DNA from: Papaver somniferum | Taxonomy: Eukaryota > Streptophyta > Magnoliopsida > Ranunculales > Papaveraceae | Reading direction: 5' to 3' | NCBI RefSeq assembly: GCF_003573695.1 | Contig: NC_039363.1 | Location: 150,506,826 to 150,570,825 of the forward strand | Length of the DNA stretch: 64,000 nt | Made by a program: the position numbers and the translations under genes | The notes under the pieces: model-generated | The model's database searches: none | The model's input: only the letters and a program-made list of their open reading frames with translations | What the model was told of the DNA's origin: nothing | Shown: positions 35,382 through 49,090 of the stretch, piece by piece | How the letters are laid out: each line of letters begins with the position of its first letter | Position numbering within the stretch: position 1 is the stretch's first letter

Positions 35382-36924
35382 ACCAAAATCCTTGAAAACC
35401 AAAATATCTTGATTCAGAATCAGAAAAAACTCATCTGGATTGTGTCAAAGCTAGGTATCTTGCCCGCGTTGTTGATCGGAAAGTTAATGTTCTAACTCAT
35501 GAACATGGAGTCTCTACGGTCAAAAGAATCAAGGATATCAGTGATACCTTTTATGATGGACCCTTTCAAAGGTATGATGTTATCAAGGAAACTTGATTTC
35601 TTATTTTTGTCTAGGAAACTTCTTACGAGAATTTATTCTTGTGTTTTAAGAAGGATAACTAGGGTTTGGAATAACAAACCCTTGTGTTTTGAGAATTTAT
35701 TCTTGTGTTTTGAGTACACATAGCTATTGCCAACGACTTTCATCTTGCAATGTTTTTAGATTTATTTATTTAAATTCTAAGTTATTTGGAAGATGATTTT
35801 GCAGTATTAATCTTCATTGGTTTTATATATTGCAAATTGTTATGGGATATTGCGTGTTTACGCCCGTGAGCTATGATTGTCCCATACATGCTCAAAAGTT
35901 AAGTCTATCATATGTCTTTATGCAAATATTGCTGAAAGATAGAATGAGCTTTTGAAACCAAATATTAAGTCTATTGTATGTCATTGTGCAAATAGTGATG
36001 AAAAATAGAATTAATCTTTGAATATTCCACAATATTGGTCTTTCCCTGATCCACATCTTTGTGAAAGTACTGTGTTGCTCCATAAGTTTTCTTATGTTGA
36101 GCATGGCCAATTGTATTAATCATTTATTTGTGGTTAATTCAATTGAGATTCTTGGATACAAATTCATGTTTCATGTGATTTGTTAATGACCAAAGAAATC
36201 CTTTTTTTCTTGTAAACGTAAGGTCGCTCTTGTTGTTCTTTCGGGAATGACATTTATGGGGGAGAGTTCTTAGTTGAACTAGTGCTTAATTGAGAAATCT
36301 TTGTGGGGAGTGCGGCTGTCGAATATTGTAGGAGTTTTCTTGTATCTTTATAAACTCCTTGATGAATGCATTTAGTTTCGACTATATGATTGCATCTAAA
36401 CAAAGTTAATATGTTCAATTTTGGTGATGAAGTATCTCTATGGAAATTTCATTAGGACCCCACTAGTTTTCGTCCCTTTGTCAATTTATATTGACAAAAA
36501 GGGGCAGAATTAATGTGTAATTCACACTACAAATACATATGGTTTACCGATCATTATGTAAGGGGGAGTAGTTTTCATTGTGGGATGAAGTATTGACCAA
36601 GGGGGAGTGATACATATCACCATAGTATTGTTGTCAAAGTTGTGATACAATTGAACTTTGATTTTGTGTAATAATACTATAACATTGTATAACAATGATT
36701 GAGATCAACTTTTTTCTCATTGTTATAGCTATGGATCTTCAACAACTATGATACTGAGTTGAACACATTCAGAATCACTGGAGTACTTGGAAGTGACGAA
36801 GATTTCGAGTAATGTTGACAAACAAAGGGGATCAAGCATTTGGATGAGAAGGTACAAAGTTTTATTTATTTTGTAATCCATATGTATTGATAGTTTTGTC
36901 ACTAAAATTGACAAAGGAGGAGAT

Positions 36925-37808
36925 TGTTAGAGCATTGTTCGGTCGAACTCGCAAGTGTTGCTATCTCAAGCTTGTTTTTCAAGTTTAATGATCAAAACTA
37001 TAAGTCTTGATTTCTAGTCTAATTATAGTGATGTCTCAGACTAGGATAGATTGTGTAGTTGAGCTTTAGACTTCACGGCGTTCATCAGTTGAAGACGAAG
37101 AACTACTAAGGAGAGCTTGTGAAACTTCATCAAAAAAAGGTATGTGGAGACTGAAACTCATCTATCACTCGGAAAGTCTATTTCTACTCTATCTCCTACT
37201 CGAGACAAAAGTCGTATAACTATAGTTTTTGGTTTATACACATTTGATATTTCGAGATGAGTTTAACTCGCTTACATATTTCTCTAAATATGTGTTGGTA
37301 AGCTTTCGCTTTAACCAAGTTCATCTTATATTCTTGATAAAAGTAAAAAGATGATCATGTGAAAATCGCCTGGTAACATCTTAACATGATTTGTGTGATA
37401 CAGTCATTTGATGTAGAATCAGAATGTTTCGTATTGATCATTCGATCACTTAAAAATTTCTTTGAAGCTAATAATTTGTATGAGATAGCTATTGTCGTCT
37501 TCTAAGAATGTTTCAATGATTGAAATGGAGTTTAAAACACTTAACCTTAATTGTATTATAGACATAGTATGCGTACTTGCATAGACCGGTTTAGTATGCA
37601 TACCCTTATGCGTACTGGCGAGGTCAGTTGAAGTCCGAGAACTTTGGTATGAACACCCGTATGCGTACTGATTTCAACTGATGTTTGGATGTGTGACAAT
37701 ATGCATACCCGTTTGCGTACTTTCGAACACAGTCCAAGTCCGGCTACTTAAGTATGCGTACCCGTTTGCATACTTGAGTAAGTTATGTTCTAAAATCGGT
37801 TATGTCAT
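36925..37808 (+). repeat. 3' LTR of element A, left part
   Basis: Starts TGTTAGAGCATTG after the polypurine tract and matches the first ~860 bp of the 5' LTR. It is cut at GTCAT (37804-37808) by element C and resumes at 58,380. Confidence 0.75.
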
Positions 37809-40387
37809 TGTTTGTGGGTGAAAACTGTTTCTGCTGATTTTGGTAATTTTTGGGTGTGTGGATGAGAAACAAATATAAACCCAAAACAATGTACTGCACA
37901 GGAGTACTTTTGATTCGGGAGATCAGTCTGTACAATCATGGCCTAAACCAAGAAATGGCCGTTCCAGGCTTGCTTCGGTCACAAAGTGAAGGAGAAGGGT
38001 TGGTCTTAGGGAGGGAAGCGAAGAAAGTGTTGAGACCAGAATAGTTGATTCTGGAAGTGTGAGTTTTTCGTGACTTGTATCAGAAAATTGAACTGGCTAG
38101 CTGAATGAAAAGCTATCAGATGATTTCTGGATGTTGTATTCTTCTCCTGACCGAAACTTGTCGTTTGCTGGAAAATAGGTGAGACCTATTTATACAAGTC
38201 GCAACAAAACGTACCCTGGTCTCGTGGGAAGTGGAAACGATTGATTGGTGGAAGAAGGGAGTACCGAGTAACGCCTGGAATTTATGTTTCCATAATGAAA
38301 GACACGTTTACGCCATTACATTTTGCCATTACTAACCGCCCCGCTTTATGACACTTTCTGTAACGGGCGTATTGCACGCCGTACGCTGTAAACCGCCAGA
38401 CCAATACCCTGATGAGTATCCCCCAGTTTGTGACATGTTTGATGTCTCGAGTGTTTTCGTGGAAAACATGCAGCAGGTTGCTATGTGCGGTAATTCAAAG
38501 TCAAGATACTTTGTCGCAGGAGAATAGCATATGATGCTATTAGGCTTGCCTTGGTCGTCCGCCTAAAACTTGCCATAGGTCCGTCATCTTGGCGTCGAAC
38601 TTGAATGGCTGAGATTACATCTCATGAGGAAGGGTATCCGTTGATTATGGCCGCATCTTGTTGTATAGCGAAGTGGCACCATTGGCATAACGACATGCTA
38701 GTGGTTGTGGCATGGCAGCATGCCAGTGGCCGTGGCATAGCGGTATGCTAGTGACCGTGGCACGGTAGCATGCTAGTGGCCGTGGCATGATGGCATGCCA
38801 GTGGCCATGGCATAGCGACATGCTAGTAGCCGTGGCATGGTAGCATGCTAGTGGCCCGTGGCATAGCGACATGCTAGTAGTCGTGGCATGGAGGCATGAA
38901 AGTAACTGTGGCATGGTGGCATTCCAGTGGCCGTGGCATAGTGACATGCTAGTAACCGTGACATGGTAGCGTGCCAGCGGTCGTGGCATAGCGACATGCT
39001 AGTAGCCGTGGCATGGAGGCATGCTGGTAGCTATGGCATGGTGGCATGCCAGTGGCATGCCAGTGGCATGGCCACGTCTATAGTGTTGCAGCATGGCCAA
39101 GGTTAAGGTTTGGCGGCATGGCCAAGACTAGGGCTTGGCGGCATGGCCAAGGTTAGGGTTTGGCTCTGTGGCCGAATTTAGGCGACGTGGCCAAACTGGG
39201 ATTTGGTGCCGCAGCCAAAGTTTATGGTTTGGCGGCATGGTCGCTCAAAAGTTGCCACAAGCCTGTTAGTCTGGTGGCGAACTTGGATGGCTGAGATTGC
39301 ATCTCAGGAGGAAAGGTATCCGTCGATCATGGCTACCTTTAATTGGCGGTGGCGCCTTTAACTTGCACTAGCGCTATTGAGGCATGGCTGGCATGGCTCG
39401 TGCATTTCTTTAGCACGGTTGCGCGCGTAGCCATAGCCACAGAATTTTGGCACGTTGGTGTGGAAATCTTGCCTAAATTAGGGTTTGGCTTGTCGAAACC
39501 CTAATTAACCTATATGGCACGTCACATGGGGTGGGTGGCCATGTTTGGCGCGTTTGGCATGTGCATCTGGCATGTGTGCCTGGTATGTGCATTTGGCATG
39601 TTTGGCATGCTGCTTGGCATGCTGGTGCGTTTTTGGGAAGCCAATTGGCTTTGCGTCCATCTGGCGTGATTTCCTTCTTTTCGACACTGTGGCGAGTTTA
39701 AAGTAACCTGATTGGTTAATGTAAGAGGGCCGTCCAGGCATGGGTGAGGCTACACTCCTGTATGAGTATGGCGGATTTAAAGCGACCTGATTGGTCGATG
39801 GGAAGTGGGGTTGGCAAGCTAGGGCGTGACCATAATTCCAGTGCGTTGTGGCGGATTTAATCGCCTAGTTTGGCTAAGCATAGTTTTTCGACCAACGGGG
39901 TCTAGTGTACTGCGTCGGGCGCAAAACCCTAATTTTGCAAATTAGTCGGGTTTATGAGTTTTTTATGAGTTATCACAATAATTGGCTGGATTTTTGTATG
40001 CTGCCACAAAAATCCTAATATACAGAATGCAGTGTGCTTTCCGTCTGAGCATTTCGTGATGGACTTGACTTCGGTACTTGGAGGTTCATGCTACTCCGCT
40101 GCGAGTGAACACAAATCCTTCATGCCATACCGATGTTAAGGGTTCTGCCAGGGAACATAGCACAAGAAAGTACTCAGTGAGTCTTGTATTGGCGAGGTGC
40201 CGAAATTTACAGAGTGTTTGGGATGGTTGCTACATTCGTCAGTCTGGATAAAAATCATGTAAATATATTGAGTGGCTCAATAAATATGTTGGTGGAGAGG
40301 TTAGCACTCACGGCACCGTTTCCTTGCAGAGTGACATCATATGCAAGGATTTACGATTTTACCCTAAGCTAAAAACCACCATCAACA
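37809..40387 (-). repeat. LTR of element C (3' LTR in element orientation)
   Basis: 2,579 bp from TGTTTGTGGG to CATCAACA on the plus strand. Close match to the LTR at 55,805-58,374, including an internal 25-bp tandem array and several GGCATGGCCAAGGTTAGG-like repeats. Confidence 0.8.
38690..39066. repeat. 25-bp tandem array in LTR C
   Basis: About 15 degenerate copies of a 25-bp unit reading CCGTGGCATAGCGACATGCT then AGTAG. Two alternating variants (with GCGACATGC or GGCGGCATGC) suggest a 50-bp higher-order unit. Open frames across it are an artefact of the repeat. Confidence 0.8.
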
Positions 40388-41068
40388 TAAATTCCCCTGC
40401 TTAGCACGTAACAGTGGCATTGTTGCGGGGTAAGTATGAGATGGTGACGGACGGGAGTAAAATCGAAAGAGCAAGACGTGAAGATATTTCCAAGGAAATT
40501 CAACTAACCTTTGGTGGAAGGCATGAGGAATCTATGATCCTTGTGTTGGCGGATTTTGCATAAATTCGTCATGGCCATGGGATGTTGGCACCAGTGCGGC
40601 ATCTTTGGCTACTGGTTGAGGAATGGTTCATGGCGCTGCTAGCTAGGGCATTGGTTAGGACGCGGTTAGAGTTGTCTTGGGCTGCGGATGTCACTTGTCA
40701 GGAGTGGAAAAGTTGGCACTGAGAAGGATGCAGGTGCATCGGCTATCGAGCAGAGAAGCTAGTGCTTGGAGTATGCAAGCTTTTGATGCTGGCTAGGGCA
40801 TAGAGCCGTTTTCGTTCGCTTGGAGTGGAGCCGTTGGCGTTGTCTTGGGGTGGCGTGCGCTAATCTGGCTGGGACACGAAGAGGATAGCGCTGGTTAGGG
40901 CTTGGATGTGACGCGGAGATGGTGCTGGCTAGGAGCGGGTTCTTGGAGCTAGCTTGGTCGTGGCCTATTGGAGCCATGGAGCTTTGCTAGCGCGGGTCCG
41001 GTTGCCTCTTTTCATGTGTCACCAAAAATAGGAAACCTTCCTCCTTTCGAACTCCCAAAAGTCGTGCC

Positions 41069-41075
41069 TATAAAA
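41069..41075 (+). promoter_or_regulatory. TATA box of the antisense plant-mobile-domain gene
   Basis: CTATAAAAGGCG stands about 610 bp before the ATG at 41681, in internal DNA of element C beyond the LTR. It is a good match to a plant TATA box and would drive plus-strand transcription, opposite to the element. Confidence 0.4.
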
Positions 41076-43401
41076 GGCGTTTTTCATCTTCTTTATCCCC
41101 TATCATCAGTTTTATTCTCATGCCTTGGAGTTAGCGGCAAAGCAGTAGCAACAGTAGGTGAGCGTATTCCAGATATGCATCTCTGTGTCTCTTCTTTTTG
41201 TTTACTCTTCTGTGTTGGTGTAAACCCTAGCCGTACATCTGTTATAAATTCGTGGAATACCTTAATGTGAGTAATTTCCCTTTGTCAGTATTATGCAATA
41301 ACATCAACCACCTTGTTTATCGGTAATGAAGCCAATTATTTATGCGAAGTAATTATTCCTAATCAGGTAGCCGCCGTTTAAACCTTCTCCATAAAAACCT
41401 AATTTTAGGATTTCCCCCTTTTTTTTTGAACGTGACCGTGGTACCCTTTTGGACGAGGGTATACCTCTCGTGGCATAAAGTTAGGGTGGATGCCAGTCCC
41501 CATTACTTCGGCTACCACTCCTCTGTCCATGCGTCACTTTTGGTCGTGTATGCGCGGCTTGTGACCAAGATGATTTCTTCCGCCGTTGACTAAATGATTT
41601 TTATGCTCCCCTTCTTTTATTGGTTTTGCTCCGTTGTAGTTACTTCAATAGTGAAAGCAGCGTAAAGAAATTCCGTTAGGATGTCACCTGAGAAAAGTCC
41701 CGCCACCACATCGAAGAATGTTGGAAACTCCAAGCCAAACACGGATGATGAATTTTTTACAAAGTCTTCTACACTTAGGAGAGCCCATCCCAAGTATATG
41801 GCGGTCCTTCTGACCGGTTCAGAAAATGAAGGAGAGGTCCAGTAAGTTCGACAGGGGCGTGTAATGCGGTTTTTCCTTCAGAGAAAAGAGTATCATGCTT
41901 CTCCCATTGACTTCAAAATCTGTCAGAGTCCATTGCGCTCTTTTGATAAATGGATGCAATTCATGATAAGTCAAGAATGTGTGAGGGCCAATTTGACCAA
42001 GGCGCAAATCATCGATGCTGTCATGGCTTCTGCAACACTTCAAATTAAGAAAGATATCCTCTTGAATGCTTTTATCTCCAGATGGTGTCCGGATACTCAT
42101 ACGGCCATATGTAGGTGGGGTGAAATGACCATCTCTTTAGAGAGTGTAGCCATCTTGCTGAACCTTCCCATAACAGGGAGAATCTTGATATCAGGTTATC
42201 CGATGATGAAGAAGAAATGCATGCCACTCTTTCCGAGAAGTCAAAAGGATTCGCTCGAAAGGATTACGAGACGAAGTGCTTCTATAGCTGGTGCGTGTCT
42301 GAGTGGTTTCCTGATGATCCGGAGTCGGATCCTAGTGCTGGATGATACACTCCATGTTGTTGCATTTTTAGCTTTGTGGCTGTCCAGAGATATTTTTGAT
42401 GACGGCTCTGGTAAGAAGGAGATAAGACAGGAGCTCATTAAATTTGCCATCAAATTGGCGAAAGGCGTCATTCTTCCTATTGGTGGCTTGTTTCTTGGTT
42501 CTTTGTACACCCATTTGGATCATCTGGTCGCGGACATGTACGCTTCAAATGGTTATATGAAAGTGGACTCATACGTTCACGTCGCTTTTCTCCAAACATG
42601 GTTGTGGGAGCATTTCACAAAATATGCTCCCAAACCGTCGGCTTCACTTCCTGAGTCCTGCGGCGGCTCTAGAATACTGTGTTGGTTGAATAAGCGCCCA
42701 AAATCTGGATCAAAGCTCATCGACTTCTTTGACAATGCCTATGCCATTAGATTTCGTCCTTGGGCTCCAGCCCATGCGTCCATAGTTCAGCCGAACACTT
42801 TCGCCACTGCTCCGAACTTGACTTTGCTTTCTGCTGGAGAGAATATGAGCATCGGAGAGGTTGTATTTATACGAGATGTATCCCCGGAAACGTGCCATCT
42901 TTCTTACGGGGGTCTTTCAAGGCAGTCCCTTATAATATTGACAGGGCGGCTCGGCATATGGGATTTGACCAAGGGGTCCCATTTACTCGTCAGCCGGTTG
43001 CTCCGGAAGAATTGTTGCCATCTGTTCTTGATGATCGTGTTCTTGCGCCAAATAAAAGTATTCCTTTCTTGCTCTCAGAACGAAGTCCAGTGACAACCTC
43101 CAGGTACAACATGTTCTGGAAGGATGAGTTTCTTGCCATCCATGGATTTGTGAATGACGTGGTGGAAAATTCTCATGGCAAGCCTTCCCCCGAGACTTTA
43201 GCGGAACATCCATTGTTGAGGGAGCCTTCTACTGCTAAGAGAAAATCTCCTAGCTTGGATGTGGATAGTCCCCAGAAGAAGGATGGAAGGTCTAAAAACC
43301 GTGCTGGTGGTTTTCAGTCGGATTGGACGGCTCTTCCGACTTTTAGTTCTTCCAATATGTGAGTATGTTTGATTTTATTCCTGATTTGGTCATCTTGCAT
43401 C

Positions 43402-43743
43402 ATGTCTTTGGATAGAAAATATGTCAATATGATTGTTAATCCATCAATCAAGGAAAAAGAAAAATCTCCAGTAACTCCTTCATTGAAAAGAAAGAGGAGG
43501 AAAACAAGAAAGCCAAGGGTTATCCCTTCTAACTCTCAGAAGTTTTACGATGTTCTTGATGAGTTGAAGGACATAAGAAAGGAGCTTAGTGAAATAAAGG
43601 CTTGTGTTTTAAGATCTTTGGAAATTTAGTCAAGACGGTTCGTTGATATCAACTCTTTCATTCACGAACCTTATGTTCCAATGGCTGTTGGTGCCAAAGA
43701 GTTTGGGAATGATAAAGAATTTCTCAAAGACATTGTTTCCTAG
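43402..43743 (+). pseudogene. Truncated-unit copy of the basic accessory frame
   Basis: Near-identical to 49,749-50,090 but interrupted by a TAG at 43627-43629 and with a few substitutions. It marks the left edge of the partial tandem. Confidence 0.6.
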
Positions 43744-45444
43744 TATGTCTTCTTTTTGTCTTAGTTGGAAGAATAACTAGTGCTTGAATAGCAATGATTG
43801 TGACTACATATAGCTATTATTTTTCATCTTCTTGTTCTTTTTTAGGTTTATTGGTTTAAGTTCTAAAAATATTTGGAGGATGACGTTTTTGCAGTATTAA
43901 TGTTTATGATGTGTTATATTTCAATTTTTTATGGGATATGTATGGTTGCGTCCGTGAACTTGAAGGTCCCATATATTGTCAAAAGTAAAGTCGTTCATGA
44001 ATTGGTATTCACTATTGATTAAAGGATGAATATACTTTTGACAAATACAAATGTTAAGCCTATATTGTCAATTCTTTGATGGAAGATAGGTTAAAATCTT
44101 TTGTTTTCAAGGATTATGACTATTAATGTTGTTATGAATATAATGATGGAAGATAGAATGAATCCTTGTGTATTCCACAGTAAAGATCTTTATTGATCCA
44201 TATCATATGTATTACTGTGGGGCTCCATAATATGTCTTATGTTGAGCACGATACAACGAAGTTGATTATTTTATGATTGGATTTTATGGTTGTTCCATGA
44301 GATATGTTATGTCGAGCATTTTGAACTAAATTAATCATCTCGTTTGGTTATTTAGTTATTTCTCCGTAAGTTCTCTTATGTCAAGCAAAACAATTGACAA
44401 TTAAATTGATTACTTTTGTGATTAGTTTGATTGTGTATTCCAATTAGATTAATTATGGGTTCTCTTGTAATTAGTCTAGTTGAGTATTCATATGTTCCAT
44501 AAGCCTTTTTTTTGAGTATATGAACGACTATCCTAATCATTGTCTAATAGTTATGTTATTCATACGTTCCGTAAGTTTTCTTATGTTGATCATAATCAAT
44601 TAAGTTGATCACCTTGTGTGTTTAATTTGATTGTGTATTCCGATTAAATTAATCATGGGTTTACTTGTGATTAATTTGATTGAGTTTTTGGATAGAGGAA
44701 CTCATTCTCATGGTTTTTGGTGTCCAATAAAATCCTCCTTTTCTTTTGAAATTAAGGTCGCTCTTGTTGTTCTTTCAGGAATGACATCAAATGGGGGAGA
44801 GTTCTTTTGAACTTGTGCTTAATTGCCATATCTTTGTGGGGAGTGCGGCTGTGGAATATTAGAGGGGTTATCTTGTATCTTTAAACTCCTTGATGAATGC
44901 TATTAGATTCGGCTATATGATTACATTTAAATTAAGTTGGTATGTATTCTTCTTTTGGTCATGAAATGTCTCTTACGGAAATTTCATTATGATCCCGTTC
45001 TTGTACCTTTTCCAATTTTATTGACAAAAAGGGGAGAAATAATATGTAGTTCACACTACAAATACATATGGTTTTCGGATCATTGTGTAAGGGGGAGTGG
45101 TGTCCATGTGAGATGGAGTATTGATTAAGGGGGAGTGATATATATCACCATAGTATTATTGTTGAAGTTGTTATACAGTTGGACTTTGACACTGTGTAAT
45201 AATACTATGATACTGTATAACAATGATCGAGACCGATGCTTTCTCATTGTTATAGCTACGGATCTTCAATAACGGTGATACTAAACTTACAATCTTTGGG
45301 ATCATTGGATTACTTGGAAGTGACGAAGATTTCGAGTAATGTTGAAGATTAGAATATGGAATAGGAGCCACTAAAGTTTCTTTATCTTTGTTGTATTCCA
45401 TATGTATTGATAGTTTTGTCACTAAAATTGACAAAGGGGGAGAT

Positions 45445-47827
45445 TGTTAGAGCATTGCTCGGTCGATCTCGCATGCGTTGCTATCTCAAGCATGTTTGTA
45501 AATGTTAGTGATCAAAACTATAAATCTGGATTTCTAGTCTATTATAGCTAAGTCTCGGACTAGGATAGAAAAGTGTAGTTGAGCTCAAAGACTTCATGGT
45601 GATTCATCATACAAGAAGAAGAACTACCCAAGGAACCAGTGGAACTTCTTGACAAAAAGGTATGTGAAGACTTGAACTTATCTGTCACTCAAAAGTCTAT
45701 CTACTCTATCTCCTACTCTTTGAGACAAGAAGTCGTATGCTATATATATAGACTTGGATTATACACATTTGTTGATTCGAGCCGAGTATACCTCGCCTAT
45801 CTATATCTCGAAATATGTATTGGTAAGCTTTTCGCTTCGATCAAGTTTATCTTTACCTAGTGACGAAAGTCATGATATGTTTCAATCACTTTTAAAATTG
45901 CTTTGACGAGAAATGGTGTAACAACTGTATAACGTCCTCTAAGAATGTTTCAATGATGGGAATGAGAGTTTATATTACATAACCAACGGTGGACATAAAC
46001 ATTGTTGTGGAAACACATTTATGTATAAGTCATATTCCTTGAACCAAAGTTTGCGAACTTTGTTGATCAAGAGAAACCAGAGAATGGCGTGAGCCAAGTC
46101 CGCGAACTTCCGAACTTCTCATCCCGAGAAATTCTGCTGGAGTTGACGAACTAGCTGCGTCCGCGAACCGGCGGAAAGTCTTTGCCGAGATTTTCTGCTG
46201 CGCGAACCTAGTCTGCGAACTTGAGAAAGGTTATATATCTGAAGATGATTTCTGAACTTAAACTTATAAAGAGTAAGGAATGCAGTTTGCAAACCGTGGC
46301 TATAAAAGTTCATGAACCGATTCGAGTAAATCAAATCATCTTTGCTTCAATTGTGTCTTGTGTATTACATGAGATTTCCTTGCAATTGAACAACTCTCTT
46401 AACTAGTTCATCTGAGTCATTTGAACTAGTTATGGTGAAGAAGAAGAACGTGGTTGATATGAAATGCTCATATGGCTAACCTTTTGGTTGACTATTATTG
46501 AACCAACAATACACACGTTTGGGTACGGTTAACAAACCTAGAGGCGTGTAGTTCAAGTGTGTATAACAAGCTAAGTTTTCGATCTAACAGTTGAGAAATA
46601 TTAACTTGAATGTAAATCAGGTTTTCATCTAACGGTGGATATTGTTTGCTTTGTAACCAAGGCAAAACCCTGATTTGAAAGACTATATATAGGAGACATG
46701 TAGTATTGTGCAAAACTAATACCCACACCTTACGTGTGATACTAGTTTGCATACTAGAGTCGATTCTCCTTTAACCCTCTGGTTTTTTTTTCTCAAACCG
46801 GGTTAAACGACTTAAAGACTTCATTGGGATTGTGAAGCCAGACCGATACTACTTTTGTCGTAGTTGTGTGATCTGATCTTGCATCTTCTATCGTACGAGT
46901 ACAATCATATTGATTGGCTTGAGATTTGATATCTCCGATAAGCAAGATATAAAAAGTAATCACAAACACCTTCTTCTCATCGTTTGTGATTCCACAACTT
47001 CTTGTTTCGCTACCATATATTAAGATTATTGTGAGGTGATTGATTAATCTAGGTTGTTCTTTGGAAATATAAGACCAGATTATCAATTGGTTCCTGTTCA
47101 CCTTGATTATTATCAAAAGACGGAACAAAACCTTTAGGGTTTATCTGTGGGAGACAAATTGATCCTTTGATAGACTTGTTTGTGGGAGACAGATTTTTTT
47201 ATTATTAAAGCCTGTGATTTTGGATCGTAGCAACTCTTAGTTGTGGGTGAGATAAGCTAAGGGAATCAAGTGCGCAATATCCTGCTGGGATCAGAGGCGT
47301 AGGAGCATAACTTTAGCTTGGATCAGCGGGAGATTGATTGGGGTTCAACTACATTCCAGTCCGAAGTTAGCTTGGAGTAGGCTAGTGTCTGTAGTGGCTT
47401 AATACAGTGTGTTCAATCTGGACTAGGTCCCGGGGTTTTTCTGCATTTGCGGTTTCCTCGTTAACAAAATTTCTGGTGTCTGTGTTATTTCAATTCCCAT
47501 ATTATATTGTTTTATCTTTATAATTGAAATAATACAGGTTGTGCATTATATCAATCAATTGGAGAATCCGACCTAATGGTTGTTGATTGATATTGATTGA
47601 TCCTTGGACATTGGTCTTTGGTACCATCCAAGTTATCTCTCTTTAATTGAGACTCGCAGTTTCCTTGAGTAAGATTAAATCGAGAGATTGAGATATTAAC
47701 TCCTTGAGATACTTTTACCTAGATTGAGTCTGACTGTCTAGTTGATTCTCTAGAAAGTGTTTCGGAGTTTGTTCATACAGATTGCTAAGCGAAATATTGG
47801 GTGGTGTTGTTAAACCCCGCTTTTTCA
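45445..47827 (+). repeat. Middle LTR of element D
   Basis: 2,383 bp, TGTTAGAGCATTGCTC to CTTTTTCA, directly followed by the primer-binding site. Contains repeated TCCGCGAACT-type motifs around 46,030-46,220. Confidence 0.8.
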
Positions 47828-47903
47828 ATTGGTATCAGAGCAGGAAAACACGTTCGAGACCTCACAAGTCTGTGTTTGTAGCAATCTGACTCTACGGACA
47901 GAG

Positions 47904-47990
47904 GTGCTTGAAGAAAAGCTTGCATAGCAATTTTCCACCAGCCTAATTACTTATGGTGGAAAATTTTTATGCAAGCTTTTCTTCAAGCAC
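47904..47990. repeat. Inverted duplication at the gag start of element D
   Basis: Arms 47904-47940 and about 47953-47990 are complementary, with the outer 22 bp perfect (GTGCTTGAAGAAAAGCTTGC plus 2). The right arm is gag coding sequence, so the left arm is an inverted copy of it. It seems to have replaced the original gag beginning. Confidence 0.75.
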
Positions 47991-49036
47991 GTGATTTTCA
48001 ATCATGGGTATATGTTGTTAATGGCTACGATGCTCCCGTTGTGGCAGTTGGAGATGTAAACGTTCCAAAAAATATTGGTGAATATAATCCTGCCGAGATA
48101 CTTGCTCCAAAGAAAAATTCTGACGGTTTGAATGCCATCATACATGCCATTACCCCAAATCTTCAGCACCATGTGTCAAATTTCACTAGGTCTAAAGATG
48201 CTTGGGATATCTTAGAAACCGTATTTGAAGGCCAGTCCAGTGAAAAGGAAGCTAGACTCCAAAATTTTAATTCCGATTGGGAGAACTTTCGTATGGAAGA
48301 TGAAGATACATTTGATGAGTTTAATCACAGAGTGTCTGAAATTTTTAATGCATCTTTTGCATTGGGTAAGACTATTCCTGAAAAGGACATTGTGATGAAA
48401 ATTCTCAGATCGCTGCCATCTAGATACGAATCTAAGAAGCATGCCATCGTTGAGGGAAATAACCTTGATAATCTTTCCAGAAATACATTGGTTGGAAATC
48501 TAAAGATCTTTGATCATGAGAAAACATTCAAAATTGGAAAGGATATTGCCTTTAAAGCACAGAAGAATACTAAATTACTTGATAAAGGTAAAAGTTTTTA
48601 TGTCTCTGAGGATGATCAGTCTGAGGATGATTTTTTGGATGAAGATATTGAAAAATCAGTCTCCTTGATCACAAGACAGTTTAGGGATCTTCTATTGAAG
48701 AGAAGTAAACGGTTTTCAAGAGACAGACCTAGGTCATCAGATAAACCTCACAATCGCGTTCCTCCTAAAAACAGGGATGCTGACGAGGATATGCCTCAGT
48801 GCTTTAAGTGTAAAGGTTTTGGTAATTTTTCAAACGAGTACCCAAATCGTAGAAAATACATTGGGAACAAAGGTCTTGCTGTAACACTTGATGAGATGTC
48901 TGAGATCTATGATTCTAATGAAGACAGGAAATCAAGTGTCAGTCTTCTATGTGAAAACATTGATTTTGATAACTGTAGCAATACATATATCAATCTTGAT
49001 GGTTTCGGTGAAGAAGTGAATCCAATCAAGCTGTAA
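47969..49036 (+). CDS. Copia-type gag (UBN2-like) of element D
   Basis: A 355-codon frame without stops. Residues about 1-190 resemble the UBN2 gag family of Ty1/copia elements, with the typical AWDILETVFEGQ and IPEKDIVMKILRSLP blocks. Gag forms the particle that packages element RNA. A zinc knuckle near residue 278 is damaged: the pattern CFKCKGFGNFSNEY has Asn and Tyr where His and Cys are expected. The original N-terminus seems lost to an inverted duplication just upstream, so the first ATG is a compromise. A coding-like reading continues at 49,091 after a stop, with an intact second knuckle. Confidence 0.7.
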   Translation: MQAFLQARDFQSWVYVVNGYDAPVVAVGDVNVPKNIGEYNPAEILAPKKNSDGLNAIIHAITPNLQHHVSNFTRSKDAWDILETVFEGQSSEKEARLQNFNSDWENFRMEDEDTFDEFNHRVSEIFNASFALGKTIPEKDIVMKILRSLPSRYESKKHAIVEGNNLDNLSRNTLVGNLKIFDHEKTFKIGKDIAFKAQKNTKLLDKGKSFYVSEDDQSEDDFLDEDIEKSVSLITRQFRDLLLKRSKRFSRDRPRSSDKPHNRVPPKNRDADEDMPQCFKCKGFGNFSNEYPNRRKYIGNKGLAVTLDEMSEIYDSNEDRKSSVSLLCENIDFDNCSNTYINLDGFGEEVNPIKL

Positions 49037-49090
49037 GAATCAATTGATCCATCCTTTGGAAACTTTGATTGTAATGTTTCAGGATCTAGT

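Noticed and set aside
38645..38989. Minus-strand His/Met/Cys-rich frame
   Set aside because: It is read through the 25-bp tandem array in an LTR; the composition follows the repeat.
40415..40432. Plus-strand tRNA-Asp-type primer site after the left LTR of element C
   Set aside because: Four mismatches and about 28 bases from the LTR edge; the minus-strand site at 55,802-55,786 sits 2 bases from its LTR and fits better.
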